Positions 44,221 to 53,650 are shown, counted from the first letter of the stretch. The stretch is 64,000 nucleotides of DNA from Brevibacillus brevis (GCF_900637055.1 NZ_LR134338.1:3544001-3608000), one strand, 5' to 3'. Notes: generated by a model not told the origin, from the sequence alone. Program-made: numbers and translations.

Positions 44221-45433
44221 CTTGTGCAACCTCTTTCTTTGCAACTTCGACGAGTGCATCTGGTGTATTTGGTAAACCGTGCAGAGCCGTTTGTCTAAGC
44301 AACGATTCCAAGACGCGGACAATCCACTCGCCTGGCTTTTTCTGTAGGGCTACTTGCAGGTCAAGCCCCGTGATCGCCAAATCCTTGATGGTTCTGACAG
44401 GCATGTTTTCGTATTGATCGAGGAGTACTTGCATCGAAAACGATTGCCTCTCGTTCCACCAACACGCTTGCAATAAAAGGAAGAACTCGTTGCACGTGTC
44501 CCAGCCGACTTCAAGCAGCAGTGGCCCCCACTCGATCGATTGAGGGATATCCCATTGCGGCTGCAATCGCGTCAGGAGTTCAACCAAGCAAAAAATTGCT
44601 TCTGTTTCGCGTTTGGACATTTTGAGGAATTGGCATACTTCACGCGATTGCACAGGTGAATAATTCGCCGCAAACAGCAGCAACGCCCACTTTTGAGTCA
44701 TACTTTGCAAATGATGCAGCCGCCAAACATGCTCATTTGAGAGGACGAACAGCTTTTCTACATCAGGCGCATAAGCCATGAGCCTCGTTTCATTCAACAA
44801 CTGACAACCTACCTCTGGGGCTTTGCTCTCGAGCGTTTTATTCAGCTCTTCCCTAATGCGCTCCACAGCAATATGAGCTAACAAAGGCGCAGTCTGTTTC
44901 ATGGCAAGCATGGTTTGGTCTTCAATAGCAAAACCTAATTGGGAAGCAAATCGCACTCCTCGTAAAAGCCGAAGAGCATCCTCCTGAAATCTCTCTAGCG
45001 GAATGCCTACAGCCCGAACCAACCGATGCTCCATATCCTCTCGTCCACCGAACGGGTCGTGCAATACTTGATGACGATCCATCGCCATTGCATTCATCGT
45101 AAAATCTCGTCGCTCCAGATCGAGCCGAAGTTCTGAAACGAACTGAACTTCAGCGGGTCGACGGTAATCTTCATATTTTCCTTCCGTCCGAAACGTGGTT
45201 ACTTCGAACATCTGCCCCTCGACTTTTACAGACACAGTACCGTGTTTCAGACCAGTCGGGACATGATCGGGAAACAATCGGATGACGTCGCCGGGATGGG
45301 CATTCGTACATATATCTATATCATGAACAGGTCGTTGTAAAAGCCAGTCGCGGACGCAACCACCCACGTAGTAAGCTTCGAAGCCGTGTTCCACCAATCT
45401 GTCGAGAACACGCTTTGCCAATTCTATCGCCAA
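44210..45433 (-). CDS. cca: CCA-adding tRNA nucleotidyltransferase
   Basis: A 407-residue class II polymerase-beta-like enzyme that adds or repairs the tRNA 3' CCA. The nucleotidyl core GGCVRDWLLQRPVHDIDICT (about 24-43) carries the catalytic aspartates. RRDFTMNAMAM and the EDALRLLRGVRFASQLGF motif follow; the C-terminal half is helical. The start is TTG after a GGGGGG site. Between bshA and birA, the order is that of B. subtilis. A function as poly(A) polymerase is unlikely in this lineage. Confidence 0.93.
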   Translation of the reverse strand: MAIELAKRVLDRLVEHGFEAYYVGGCVRDWLLQRPVHDIDICTNAHPGDVIRLFPDHVPTGLKHGTVSVKVEGQMFEVTTFRTEGKYEDYRRPAEVQFVSELRLDLERRDFTMNAMAMDRHQVLHDPFGGREDMEHRLVRAVGIPLERFQEDALRLLRGVRFASQLGFAIEDQTMLAMKQTAPLLAHIAVERIREELNKTLESKAPEVGCQLLNETRLMAYAPDVEKLFVLSNEHVWRLHHLQSMTQKWALLLFAANYSPVQSREVCQFLKMSKRETEAIFCLVELLTRLQPQWDIPQSIEWGPLLLEVGWDTCNEFFLLLQACWWNERQSFSMQVLLDQYENMPVRTIKDLAITGLDLQVALQKKPGEWIVRVLESLLRQTALHGLPNTPDALVEVAKKEVAQDEH

Positions 45434-45489
45434 TCCAATTCCCCCCTTTCTGGTTTGCTCCGCCTGATCTACACAAGGAGGCGTTTTTT

Positions 45490-45573
45490 ATGAGAGTTTT
45501 GTATGGATTGTTCATTTTTATATCCAAGGTACATCAGCTAGCCAAAAGCTCGATCTTACGTTCAAAAGCTTAG
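45490..45573 (+). CDS. Very small ORF or terminator at the cca/bshA junction
   Basis: AAGGAGG ends 9 bp before an ATG at 45490, which opens a 27-codon frame (MRVLYGLFIFISKVHQLAKS at its start) with a hydrophobic N-terminal half. However the same bases can pair as CGCCT...AGGCG followed by TTTTTT, a plus-strand terminator shape. The frame also runs into the antisense of bshA. The two readings exclude each other; neither has independent support. Confidence 0.25.
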   Translation: MRVLYGLFIFISKVHQLAKSSILRSKA

Positions 45574-46704
45574 TTTTTCTTCGGGTTTGCTTGCCAATAG
45601 GTTGGCGTAAAGTGCTTCATACTGAGAGGCAATCGTTTCGTGACAAAACGTCTTGCAGGATCGCTCAATGCTATTCGCGGAGAATTCGCGGTATAGCTCT
45701 TCGTTTTGCAAGAGACGTATCGTTTCTTTCGCCATGCCTTCCACATCCCCAATTGGACGCAAGAAGCCGTTCACACCATCCAGGACGACTTCGGGCAAGC
45801 CTCCTGCCACTGTAGCGACGACAGGCACACCGCAAGCCATTGCTTCCAATGCGACGAGTCCGAAGCTTTCCTTTTCTGATGGAAGCAGCATGATGTCTGC
45901 CATCGACAATACCTCCGCGACGTCCTCCTGCTTGCCGAGGAAGCAAACATCGTCGTTCAGACCGAGCTCAGCGATCATCTTGCGGACCAGGCCCATTTCG
46001 GGACCTTCACCAATGAGGATTAGTCTGGAAGGCATTTCTTCACGTACGCGCGAAAATATTTCAATCACATCCGGCACTCGTTTGACAGGACGGAAATTAG
46101 ATATGTGCATAAGAATTTTTTCACCATTCGGTGCAAATACCTTTTTCAGCTTCGTAACCTCTTTCGGGTAGTAACGCCGCTTGTCTACGAAGTTGTACAC
46201 AGGGACAATTTCTTTTTCAGTATGCAGCAGCTCTTTCGTCTGTCTGATCAAATCATTGGATACCGCTGTGACCAAATCGCTTCGCTCAATGCCAAAGCGG
46301 ATCATATCACTCAAATTCGAGTCGTAACCCAAAACCGTAATATCCGTCCCGTGCAAGGTGGTTACAATTTTCAAATGATCGCCTACCATTTGCTTGGCGA
46401 GGAACGCACACAACGCATGTGGCACAGCATAATGCACATGTAATAAGTCCAAGTTTTCATTTTTTGCCACTTGCGCCATTCGGTTCGCCAAGGTCAAATC
46501 ATAGGGTGGATATTTAAAAACATCATAGTTGTTCACTTCTACTTCATGATAAAAAATGTTCGGGTGAAACGCACCTAAGCGAAATGGCATTCCACCTGTG
46601 ATGAAATGGACTTGATGTCCTCGCTCGGCCAATAGCTTGCCCAGCTCTGTGGCTACAACCCCCGATCCGCCCAATGACGGATAGCAAGTAATCCCGATCT
46701 TCAT
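45562..46704 (-). CDS. bshA: N-acetyl-alpha-D-glucosaminyl L-malate synthase (bacillithiol step 1)
   Basis: A 380-residue GT4 glycosyltransferase that links UDP-GlcNAc to L-malate. MKIGITCYPSLGGSGVVATELG is the BshA N-terminus. LLHVHYAVPHA and THGTD-like LHGTDITVLG are the acceptor side, and the donor side has ESFGLVALEAMACGVPVV. The ATG at 46704 follows AAGGAGTG; the frame extends to 46725 without a better site. It sits 17 bp after bshB1, in the mgsA-bshB1-bshA-cca order. Confidence 0.95.
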   Translation of the reverse strand: MKIGITCYPSLGGSGVVATELGKLLAERGHQVHFITGGMPFRLGAFHPNIFYHEVEVNNYDVFKYPPYDLTLANRMAQVAKNENLDLLHVHYAVPHALCAFLAKQMVGDHLKIVTTLHGTDITVLGYDSNLSDMIRFGIERSDLVTAVSNDLIRQTKELLHTEKEIVPVYNFVDKRRYYPKEVTKLKKVFAPNGEKILMHISNFRPVKRVPDVIEIFSRVREEMPSRLILIGEGPEMGLVRKMIAELGLNDDVCFLGKQEDVAEVLSMADIMLLPSEKESFGLVALEAMACGVPVVATVAGGLPEVVLDGVNGFLRPIGDVEGMAKETIRLLQNEELYREFSANSIERSCKTFCHETIASQYEALYANLLASKPEEKLSF

Positions 46705-46721
46705 AACAGTGTCACTCCTTT

Positions 46722-47417
46722 TCACAAGCTCTTTAATACATACGGAGCTGCACTGACAAATCCTTCTGCGTAGGCTACACCAGCCTGCTGGCCAAACAGT
46801 CGCTCTCGATACTCGACAGACTCCAGATACCCGTTGGTAAGCGGTGTTTGAACGCTGCCTTCTTCCAGCTCAAACTGACTGCGGTAGCAGCGCAGCGCCT
46901 CCATTTTTTGCGGATAGACAGCGGTGATATCCACGACAACCTGAGGCGTGACAGTGGAATTGATAAAATAGTAAAGGAATTGCGAAGGTCGATAGGCAGG
47001 CAAAGAAGGCTCCGGCAAATACTTGCGGATGCCTGCATTAAACACCGCCTCTCGAACGATCCGACTTACGCTCTCGTGATCTGGATGACGATCCGCGTAA
47101 TAAGGCGCAAGCACAATGGCTGGACGAGTTTCGCGGATGAGCTTTACAACACGTTCAATCGCACTTTCTCTGACTGCTTCCAAGCCGCGATCAGGCAAAC
47201 CGAAATTATAGCGAGCAGCCACTCCCATCACTTGGTCAGCTGCAGCCGCTTCTTGCTGCCTTCTTTCCACTGTTCCATTCGAAGACAATTCGGCGTAGGT
47301 CAAGTCGAGAATCCCAACGCGCTTTCCCTCTTTGGCTGCCAAGATTAGACTGCCTGCCGCGCCGATCTCGACATCGTCAGGATGAGCGCCGATCGCCAAA
47401 ATATCGAGTGAACTCAT
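46722..47417 (-). CDS. bshB1: Bacillithiol biosynthesis deacetylase BshB1
   Basis: A 231-residue zinc-dependent LmbE-like deacetylase that removes the acetyl group from GlcNAc-malate. The metal/catalytic motif [10 protein letters not shown] (10-19) and the later [12 protein letters not shown] supply the expected His/Asp ligands. The start overlaps the mgsA stop by 4 bp. With bshA it gives two of the three bacillithiol steps; bshC is not in the window. Confidence 0.95.
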   Translation of the reverse strand: MSSLDILAIGAHPDDVEIGAAGSLILAAKEGKRVGILDLTYAELSSNGTVERRQQEAAAADQVMGVAARYNFGLPDRGLEAVRESAIERVVKLIRETRPAIVLAPYYADRHPDHESVSRIVREAVFNAGIRKYLPEPSLPAYRPSQFLYYFINSTVTPQVVVDITAVYPQKMEALRCYRSQFELEEGSVQTPLTNGYLESVEYRERLFGQQAGVAYAEGFVSAAPYVLKSL

Positions 47418-47824
47418 GCTTCATTCTCCTTATGCACCACTTCGCGCCAATCCAGTTGTCCCAGCTCCAAAGCCTTCAGCATGATTTCTGCCGAACCGAG
47501 ATTGGTGGCAAACGGTATCTTGTGCACATCACACAGTCGAAGCAGTGCGATAATATCAGGCTCATGTGGTTGAGAGGTAAGCGGATCACGCAAAAAGATA
47601 ATCAAGTCCATCTCATTGCGGGCGATCATCGCACCGATTTGTTGATCGCCTCCTAATGGCCCTGACAGAAACCGGGTTAGGGACAGCGACGTAGCTTCCA
47701 TGATTCGGGACCCAGTTGTTCCTGTGGCATACAGGTCATGTTTTGCCAAAATGGATTCATAGGCCATCGCTAGTTGCACAATCTGTTCTTTCATTCGATC
47801 ATGGGCAATCAATGCAATTTTCAA
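47414..47824 (-). CDS. mgsA: Methylglyoxal synthase
   Basis: 136 residues that convert dihydroxyacetone phosphate to methylglyoxal and phosphate. The family is recognised by [11 protein letters not shown], the phosphate-binding TGTTG, and [12 protein letters not shown], with the catalytic Asp in FLRDPL. The start is TTG after GGGAGAGG. It lies 50 bp downstream of dapB and is coupled by overlap to bshB1. Confidence 0.95.
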   Translation of the reverse strand: MKIALIAHDRMKEQIVQLAMAYESILAKHDLYATGTTGSRIMEATSLSLTRFLSGPLGGDQQIGAMIARNEMDLIIFLRDPLTSQPHEPDIIALLRLCDVHKIPFATNLGSAEIMLKALELGQLDWREVVHKENEA

Positions 47825-47874
47825 GAAAACCTCTCCCTTTATGGCTGGGTATCGTGTGTATGTTAATCAATCGT

Positions 47875-48627
47875 TTAATCAATCAGATGTTCCAATCCGT
47901 AAATCAATCCGTTCATATTCATTACGGCTTTAATGGCCATATTTACCCCTGGCATGAATGATTCCCGGTTAATCGAATCATGGCGAATGGACAGCGTTTG
48001 GCCTGTTGCCCCAAACAAAACCTCTTGATGAGCAACCATGCCTGGCAGACGGACACTGTGAATCCGGAAGCCTTCATAATCTGCTCCGCGAGCGCCTGGA
48101 ATTGTTTCTACTTCTTCAGGATGCCCTTGCTTGAGCTCTTCCCGAACAGCCGCGATCATCTCCGCGGTCTTCAAAGCAGTTCCGCTTGGCGCATCCAGCT
48201 TGCGGTCATGATGCAACTCGATAATTTCCACATGTGGCATATATTTTGCTGCCATTGCGGAAAACTTCATACATAGAATCGCGCCGATCGCAAAATTCGG
48301 GGCAATAATGGCACCCAGTCCCGCTTCTTTATAGCGCTCAGTCATTTCTTGCAGCTGCTCTGTTGTCAGTCCCGTTGTTCCGACGACCGGTCTCACACCA
48401 CGAGCCAGACAGAGCTCCATATGACGATACACCGTATGCGGTGTCGTAAAGTCTACCAGAACATCCGGTTTCATTTCGTCCAATTGTTGATTGATTTCCT
48501 CTTCGCTCACCCGCGTGTCCAAATTGCCTGTAAAGACGAGCGCGGTATCCTGCCCCAGCATTTTCACTACTTCTTGCCCCATTCGACCATTTGCGCCTGC
48601 AACTGCTACACGAATTTGTTTAGTCAT
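47875..48627 (-). CDS. dapB: 4-hydroxy-tetrahydrodipicolinate reductase
   Basis: 250 residues of the lysine/diaminopimelate and dipicolinate pathway. The NAD(P) loop AGANGRMGQEV is at 9-19, VGTTGL in the centre, and the active-site motif ELHHDRKLDAPSGTAL contains the catalytic His and Lys. It is a little shorter than B. subtilis DapB (about 267) but shows all motifs. It overlaps the ypjD end by 8 bp. Confidence 0.95.
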   Translation of the reverse strand: MTKQIRVAVAGANGRMGQEVVKMLGQDTALVFTGNLDTRVSEEEINQQLDEMKPDVLVDFTTPHTVYRHMELCLARGVRPVVGTTGLTTEQLQEMTERYKEAGLGAIIAPNFAIGAILCMKFSAMAAKYMPHVEIIELHHDRKLDAPSGTALKTAEMIAAVREELKQGHPEEVETIPGARGADYEGFRIHSVRLPGMVAHQEVLFGATGQTLSIRHDSINRESFMPGVNMAIKAVMNMNGLIYGLEHLID

Positions 48628-48967
48628 GCTGCTCGTTCTCCTCTATTCTTGTCCAGCGATCTTTATCGCGAGTGTTAAACTTGTGCATAATACGATCAAA
48701 TGCTTCCTGCAAATCGATTCCGAGTGAGTTTGCGAAACAAATCACGATGAAGAGGACGTCACCCAGCTCTTCCTCTACTGTTTTTTCGCCTTCGTCCTTT
48801 TTCTTCGGTTTTTCTCCATAAAAATGGTTAATCTCTCTGGCTAATTCACCTACTTCTTCTGTCATTCTAGCCAGCATCGAAAGCGGAGAAAAATAGCCCT
48901 CTTTAAATTGCGATATGTATTGATCAACTTCTTGCTGCATCTCTTGCATAGTCTTTTGCCGTTCCAT
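48620..48967 (-). CDS. ypjD: MazG-type nucleotide pyrophosphohydrolase YpjD
   Basis: A 115-residue single MazG domain. The EExxE ... ExxD metal motif appears as EEVGELAREINHFYG and EEELGDVLFIVICFAN. It hydrolyses NTPs or modified dNTPs; the real substrate is not known. AAGGAGTGGGCGG precedes the ATG. It heads the ypjD-dapB-mgsA-bshB1-bshA run, divergent from ypjC. Confidence 0.9.
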   Translation of the reverse strand: MERQKTMQEMQQEVDQYISQFKEGYFSPLSMLARMTEEVGELAREINHFYGEKPKKKDEGEKTVEEELGDVLFIVICFANSLGIDLQEAFDRIMHKFNTRDKDRWTRIEENEQHD

Positions 48968-49062
48968 CCGCCCACTCCTTTTTTCACAGTCTTCTCTCTT
49001 TCACCTATCGTACTAAAAAAGGCTTCGTTTGCCAAATCACAATACTTCGTCTTTCCAGCATA

Positions 49063-49092
49063 TGGACAATCAAACGAGCGTTCATTTATAAT
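49063..49092 (+). promoter_or_regulatory. Sigma-A promoter of ypjC
   Basis: TGGACA (49063-49068) and TATAAT (49087-49092) are 18 bp apart, about 90 bp before the ATG. The leader contains a 7-bp stem, CAGGTAA/TTACCTG, at 49110-49131. Confidence 0.6.
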
Positions 49093-49183
49093 GGCTTTCG
49101 GATAGCCCTCAGGTAACCCAAGTATTACCTGCACATCATGTCCGGGGGGAAGCCTTTTCCTGGTCCGGCGAACAGGAGGAAAT

Positions 49184-50041
49184 ATGAAAATTCGTCTTGA
49201 CAGTATCATTGCCATTATCATCGGTTCTGCCATTATGGGATTCGGTATTAACGCGTTCAACATTCCCAATCATCTAGCTGAGGGCGGTATCACTGGTATC
49301 AGTATTTTGATCAAGCTGTTAGTTCCTGTTGTGGATCAGGGAATCGTCTTCTTTGTCCTGAACGTACCGTTATTTTTCTTGGGCTGGAAAATTCTTGGAC
49401 GAACTTCTTTTTTCTACACGATTTTGGGAACGGTTTCTCTCTCCGTCTTTTTATCCGTATTTGATGGTGTTCTTCCGTTGCCAATGAAAGATCGCTTGCT
49501 TGCTTCCCTCTATGCCGGGGTAGCTGTTGGTGTCGGTTTAGGGATTATTTTCCGTTACGGCGGGACGACCGGCGGTGTGGACATCATTGCCAGACTCCTT
49601 CAGAAATACATGGGTATCAGTATGGGGCGGACGTTGTTTTTCGGAGACATTTTGGTCATTGGGGCGTCCCTTGTCTATTTGAATCTGGAAAGCGCTATGT
49701 ATACCCTTGTTGTCGTCTTTATCGCAGCACGAGTCATCGACTTTTTCCAGGATGGCGCCTATGCAGGAAAAGCTTTGACGATCATCTCCAACGAAGCAGA
49801 TAGCATCGCCAAGCAAATTCTCGATGTAGGTCGTGGTGTGACACTCTTAGCCGGTAAAGGTGCGTACTCTGGCGAGGAAAAGAAAGTCATCTATGTCGTT
49901 GTCAGCCGAAACGAAGTCATGCGTTTTAAAACCATTGTGCAAGAAATTGATCCGCATGCTTTTGTCATCGTTAATGATGTACATGAAGTTCTCGGAGAAG
50001 GGTTCACCCTTGATGAAAATAAGAAACCGCTTCACGACTAG
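49184..50041 (+). CDS. ypjC: YitT-family membrane protein YpjC
   Basis: 285 residues. About five membrane helices fill residues 5-195 (IIAIIIGSAIMGFGINAF, FRYGGTTGGVDIIARLL), followed by a cytosolic DUF2179 domain (about 215-280) with TLLAGKGAYSGEEKKVIYVVVSR. The family's substrate or role is not settled. It is the only plus-strand gene in this block, as ypjC is set apart from its neighbours in B. subtilis. ATG follows AGGAGG, and a strong terminator ends it. Confidence 0.9.
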   Translation: MKIRLDSIIAIIIGSAIMGFGINAFNIPNHLAEGGITGISILIKLLVPVVDQGIVFFVLNVPLFFLGWKILGRTSFFYTILGTVSLSVFLSVFDGVLPLPMKDRLLASLYAGVAVGVGLGIIFRYGGTTGGVDIIARLLQKYMGISMGRTLFFGDILVIGASLVYLNLESAMYTLVVVFIAARVIDFFQDGAYAGKALTIISNEADSIAKQILDVGRGVTLLAGKGAYSGEEKKVIYVVVSRNEVMRFKTIVQEIDPHAFVIVNDVHEVLGEGFTLDENKKPLHD

Positions 50042-50055
50042 CACGAAGCAGCACA

Positions 50056-50092
50056 GAAAAACCCTTGCCTTTTTGACAGGCAAGGGTTTTTG
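50056..50092. terminator. Bidirectional terminator between ypjC and ypjB
   Basis: A stem AAAAACCCTTGCCT pairs with AGGCAAGGGTTTTT around TTTTGAC, with A/T tails on both strands, between two converging genes. Confidence 0.93.
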
Positions 50093-50098
50093 CATCTA

Positions 50099-50914
50099 TT
50101 AGGTCGAACGGATTTCTCCGTCATATTTCTTCCACGCCACATAAGACAAGGCCATAATCAAAGCTATCGAGATCGAGGCGAGAATAACAATAGGTGAATC
50201 TGGCCGCATCATTAAACGAGCAAACGTACTCTTCTCTTCGCCCACAAAAGCCACTTGAAAAGAGCTGTTCAATTCTCGCAATGCCTCTCGAACCAGCTGC
50301 CAATCTACTTGGGTGTTTCGCATCTCTTTGGATATGATATCGTACGCAACTGTAATCGAGGACATTTGCTCCTCTGGAAGCTGAATGCTCATCCCCGGCT
50401 TAATGGCCAAAAATAATCGGTAGTTCTCATCGAACTGTTCGCGAAACTGGCTGAAATTCCGCTCAACAGCCGATAGCTGCAAATTTTGGACCTGTGTTAC
50501 GAGAGAAGAATAGTAGCTGCGCCACATCGGCTGGTGATCATGCGTCAATGCGTCTATGGCAATTCGGACACGCGTGGCATGCCACAGCAATTGCTGTTCA
50601 CTTGCATTTGCGGAAGCAAAGCTTTGCTTGGCTGCCAGTATGGACTGGGTCACTGCATTCAGACTCTCAATTCGTATCGGATTGGGCAAATGCTGGTTTG
50701 GGAATCGTTCTGCTAGCTGTACGATGCGCTGCTCTGCCCCTTCAAGATCTCCCTTTTTTGCATACGTGAGTAACTCATGCGCAATTTGATCTAATGCTGC
50801 CAACTGCTTTTGTTCTATCGGTTGATTCAGCTTCGAGTACAAATTATGAATGGGCCACGACAAGAACAACCCGATCATGAGAAAGAATAATAAAAACCGG
50901 ATGTTTTTCTTCAA
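50099..50914 (-). CDS. ypjB: Sporulation protein YpjB
   Basis: 271 residues. An N-terminal signal or anchor (FLLFFLMIGLFLSWPIH), a helical extracytoplasmic region of about 200 residues, and a C-terminal membrane helix (PIVILASISIALIMALSYVAW) with a short charged cytosolic end. The order and layout match ypjB next to ypjA and ypjC. In B. subtilis ypjB is linked to sporulation without a known mechanism. It starts with TTG after AAGGAGG. Confidence 0.85.
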   Translation of the reverse strand: MKKNIRFLLFFLMIGLFLSWPIHNLYSKLNQPIEQKQLAALDQIAHELLTYAKKGDLEGAEQRIVQLAERFPNQHLPNPIRIESLNAVTQSILAAKQSFASANASEQQLLWHATRVRIAIDALTHDHQPMWRSYYSSLVTQVQNLQLSAVERNFSQFREQFDENYRLFLAIKPGMSIQLPEEQMSSITVAYDIISKEMRNTQVDWQLVREALRELNSSFQVAFVGEEKSTFARLMMRPDSPIVILASISIALIMALSYVAWKKYDGEIRST

Positions 50915-50962
50915 CGCAAATAACCTCCTTCCCTAGTACAGCCTATGGAAAGGAGGACAAGA

Positions 50963-51562
50963 TTAGACCTTATTTGTCGTATACTTCATATTCACCCACC
51001 AGATCACCGAGATCGAGATCAGACTGAGAAGAACCGTAAACAAACCGACGAAGCCCTCATACGGATCCAGCACACTCGGCAGCCACGGATGGATGTCCAT
51101 GACGTAATCGAGAAAATCATTATTCAGTGTCCACAGCGCAGCGATTCCCACCGGCAGAAGACTTAGCTTGTAAAAACGCGCATACAAAACAGATTCCACA
51201 GCCATGCCGGTGTGGGAAATGATCAGCATCACGTCTGTCCAACGCACTTCATTGCCCATCATCCAACCAGCCACGATAATGCAGACGGCCCAGACACCGT
51301 ACTTAAAATTGGTGATGCCAGCCAAAGCTTCCAGTACAGGAATGTGGCGACCCAACAAATAGGTAAGGAGTACAAGCGAAAAAAGTCCGCTACCTGTCGG
51401 GCTGTCAGGGACAAAAGGTATCAAGTATGCTGGTGTCTCAGCCAATTGGTTACCATACCAGATGAATCCATATATGGTTCCCAAAAAGTTGACGACGAAC
51501 AGCGTCCAAAGAAACCACCTTTTGCCCAAAGATTGCCGAAACCACTCCCATATCCAGATCAT
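50963..51562 (-). CDS. ypjA: DUF1405 membrane protein YpjA
   Basis: 199 residues with about six membrane helices (FLWTLFVVNFLGTIYGFIWY, FSLVLLTYLLG, VWAVCIIVAGWMMG and others) and short loops. It matches the DUF1405 protein encoded between qcrC and ypjB in Bacillales. Function is unknown; the constant pairing with qcr genes hints at a link with respiration, but that is only context. Confidence 0.87.
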   Translation of the reverse strand: MIWIWEWFRQSLGKRWFLWTLFVVNFLGTIYGFIWYGNQLAETPAYLIPFVPDSPTGSGLFSLVLLTYLLGRHIPVLEALAGITNFKYGVWAVCIIVAGWMMGNEVRWTDVMLIISHTGMAVESVLYARFYKLSLLPVGIAALWTLNNDFLDYVMDIHPWLPSVLDPYEGFVGLFTVLLSLISISVIWWVNMKYTTNKV

Positions 51563-51595
51563 GTATAATCGTCTCCCGCTGTGTACGCCGCTAAC

Positions 51596-51629
51596 GAAAA
51601 AGCTGACCGCATTACCAGCCAGCTTTTCC
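51596..51629 (-). terminator. Terminator of qcrABC
   Basis: On the minus strand AAAAGCTG pairs with CAGCTTTT and ends in a T-run, 9 bp after the qcrC stop. Confidence 0.85.
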
Positions 51630-51638
51630 CCTATTAGC

Positions 51639-52430
51639 TTATTTCAAGCCAGCCATGTATTCAGCTAGCTTTGCGATTTCTGCATCATCTTTGATCAAAC
51701 CGGCTGGCATTGCGCCTTTACCGTTCTTGATGACATCAGTAATCTTGGCTGCATCCAAAGTTGCACCGATTTTTTGGAGGTTAGGACCCATGCCACCCTC
51801 CATGTTTTTACCATGGCATCCCATACAGCTTGTTTGCGCTTTCCAAAGCGCATCCGCTGTAAAGCTGGTATCAGCAGGAGCAGGTGCAGTTGCACTAGAT
51901 CCCTCTTTGCCACCAGTTCCTTTACCTTTATCTGGGTGAGCCAGATGATATTCATGGTTTGCCGCCCAAGTCAGGTAGAAAATGCCAACGAGTGCAGTCA
52001 GCATCAAGCCTGTAGCAACTGGACGCTTGCTAGGACGACGCTCTTTGCTGGTATCCAACCAAGGCGCCAACATCAGTGCACCAAATGCGATACCTGGAAC
52101 GACAACGGTACCGAGTACGACCCAATCCCCTGCTGCCCAAGGATATTTCAGCATTTGATACAGGAACAAGAAGTACCAGTCTGGCAACGGAATGAATGAC
52201 GTATCATTCGGGTTTGCTTTGTCAGTTAACGGCGACGGATGTGAAACCGTTAACACAAGGAAACCAACCAAGCAAACGGCTGCCACCATCCACTCTTTCA
52301 ACAGGAAGTTTGGCCAAAACGGCTCGTTTTTCCCTGGAAAGTCGGAGTAGGATGGAGAAATGTTTGGGATACGCTTCGCCGATACTCGGGAATCTCCGAC
52401 GAAGGTAGCATCTTTATCTTGTTTTGCCAT
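51639..52430 (-). CDS. qcrC: Menaquinol:cytochrome c reductase cytochrome b/c subunit
   Basis: 263 residues that join a subunit-IV-like part (three membrane helices, about 45-165, with PLPDWYFLFLYQMLKYP) to a C-terminal cytochrome c domain with haem motif CMGCH in TSCMGCHGKN. An Ala/Pro/Ser linker (about 170-200) separates them. This b/c fusion is typical of Bacillales complex III. It follows qcrB, and the operon ends here with a terminator. Confidence 0.95.
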   Translation of the reverse strand: MAKQDKDATFVGDSRVSAKRIPNISPSYSDFPGKNEPFWPNFLLKEWMVAAVCLVGFLVLTVSHPSPLTDKANPNDTSFIPLPDWYFLFLYQMLKYPWAAGDWVVLGTVVVPGIAFGALMLAPWLDTSKERRPSKRPVATGLMLTALVGIFYLTWAANHEYHLAHPDKGKGTGGKEGSSATAPAPADTSFTADALWKAQTSCMGCHGKNMEGGMGPNLQKIGATLDAAKITDVIKNGKGAMPAGLIKDDAEIAKLAEYMAGLK

Positions 52431-52458
52431 GCTATTTCCTCCTTTTTTCGAAGACCGA

Positions 52459-53130
52459 TTATAGTGGACCCGAAATACCTTGCGAACGGATCATAACAAA
52501 GTGAGCTCCCAACAGACCAAGCAGTGCGCCTGGCAGGAAGAACACGTGAATCGCGAAGAAACGAGTAAGCGTTTGCGCCCCTAGAATGTCTCCGCCTGTG
52601 AGCAATGTTTTTACATATGGACCGATGAAAGGTACAGAGTCAGCGATCTGCACACCTACTTTGGTCGCAAAGTATGCGGTGTTATCCCAAGGCAAGAGAT
52701 AACCTGTGAAACCGAGGCCCAGCATAACGAAGAAAATCAGTACGCCGACTACCCAGTTCAATTCACGCGGCTTTTTGTATGAACCTGTAAAGAATACACG
52801 CAGAGTATGTAGGAACATCATCACGATTACCAAGCTGGCACCCCAGTGATGCATACCGCGCACGATTACCCCGAACGCTACTTCGTTCTGGAGGTACTTA
52901 ACGGATTCGTAAGCATTGATAACGTCTGGTACATAGTACATCGTCAAGAACATACCAGACAAGATTTGAATAACGGTAATAAAGAACGTAAGTCCACCAA
53001 AGCAGTAAACAAAAGCGGAAAAATGATGTGCCGGGTTCACGTGCTCAGGTACTTCGTGGTCAGCCAAGTCACGCCACATCGGAGTGATGTTTAAGCGTTC
53101 GTCGACCCAATCATACATTTTTTGCATCAT
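52459..53130 (-). CDS. qcrB: Menaquinol:cytochrome c reductase cytochrome b subunit
   Basis: A 223-residue cytochrome b6-type subunit with four membrane helices. Haem-binding His pairs lie in helices around GMHHWGASLVIVMMFLHTLRVF and FFAIHVFFLPGALLGLLGAH. Cys near residue 43 (VYCFGG) may bind the extra haem c seen in b6-type proteins. The start is 1 bp after the qcrA stop. Electrons pass from menaquinol to the Rieske protein and cytochrome c. Confidence 0.95.
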   Translation of the reverse strand: MMQKMYDWVDERLNITPMWRDLADHEVPEHVNPAHHFSAFVYCFGGLTFFITVIQILSGMFLTMYYVPDVINAYESVKYLQNEVAFGVIVRGMHHWGASLVIVMMFLHTLRVFFTGSYKKPRELNWVVGVLIFFVMLGLGFTGYLLPWDNTAYFATKVGVQIADSVPFIGPYVKTLLTGGDILGAQTLTRFFAIHVFFLPGALLGLLGAHFVMIRSQGISGPL

Positions 53131-53131
53131 T

Positions 53132-53650
53132 TTAGCCGTTCACCCCCGGACGAGGATTTGCTTTTACTTTACCTAAATACAATTTTCCGTCTTTGACTTC
53201 TGTCTCATACTCATCAAGAGAGGCCGTCGGTGGCGTTCCCAAAATGTGCTCGCCATTGATCGTATAACGACCCATGTGGCAAGGACAGAAGTACTCATTT
53301 GGTTGTCCAGGGCCAGTTCCCCAGTCAACCGTACACCCTAAGTGCTTACAGATCGGGGACAGAGCAAGAATCTCACCCTTGTCGTTCTTGGTAACCCATG
53401 CAGTAAGTGTAGATTCTGATTCATACCAACCGTCCTTGGTATGGACCTTGAATTCAACGCGTTTTGGCACGGCACTAAACTCATCCGGACTGCCGACAGC
53501 TACTTTATCTCCACCTGCATGTCCTTGCAGAAGGGGGTCTACCGCAAAGCGAATCATTGGGGTGATCATTCCCGCAGCAAGGAATCCGCCAGTTCCCATC
53601 AGGGCGTAGTTCAAAAATGTACGCCTGGAAATTTCGCGTTTGTCTCCCAT
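53132..53650 (-). CDS. qcrA: Rieske iron-sulfur subunit of complex III
   Basis: 172 residues. An N-terminal twin-arginine signal anchor (ISRRTFLNYALMGTGGFLAAG) directs folded export. The Rieske 2Fe-2S ligands are in CKHLGCTVDW and CPCHMGRYT (C-x-H and C-x2-H pairs). It is the first gene of qcrABC, behind a consensus promoter with a palindromic element. It also starts the conserved ypiF-qcrA boundary. Confidence 0.95.
   Translation of the reverse strand: MGDKREISRRTFLNYALMGTGGFLAAGMITPMIRFAVDPLLQGHAGGDKVAVGSPDEFSAVPKRVEFKVHTKDGWYESESTLTAWVTKNDKGEILALSPICKHLGCTVDWGTGPGQPNEYFCPCHMGRYTINGEHILGTPPTASLDEYETEVKDGKLYLGKVKANPRPGVNG

Noticed and set aside
48862-49269. Minus-strand frame over ypjD and the ypjC leader
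   Set aside because: It overlaps a MazG-domain gene in another frame and the ypjC promoter, with no motif.
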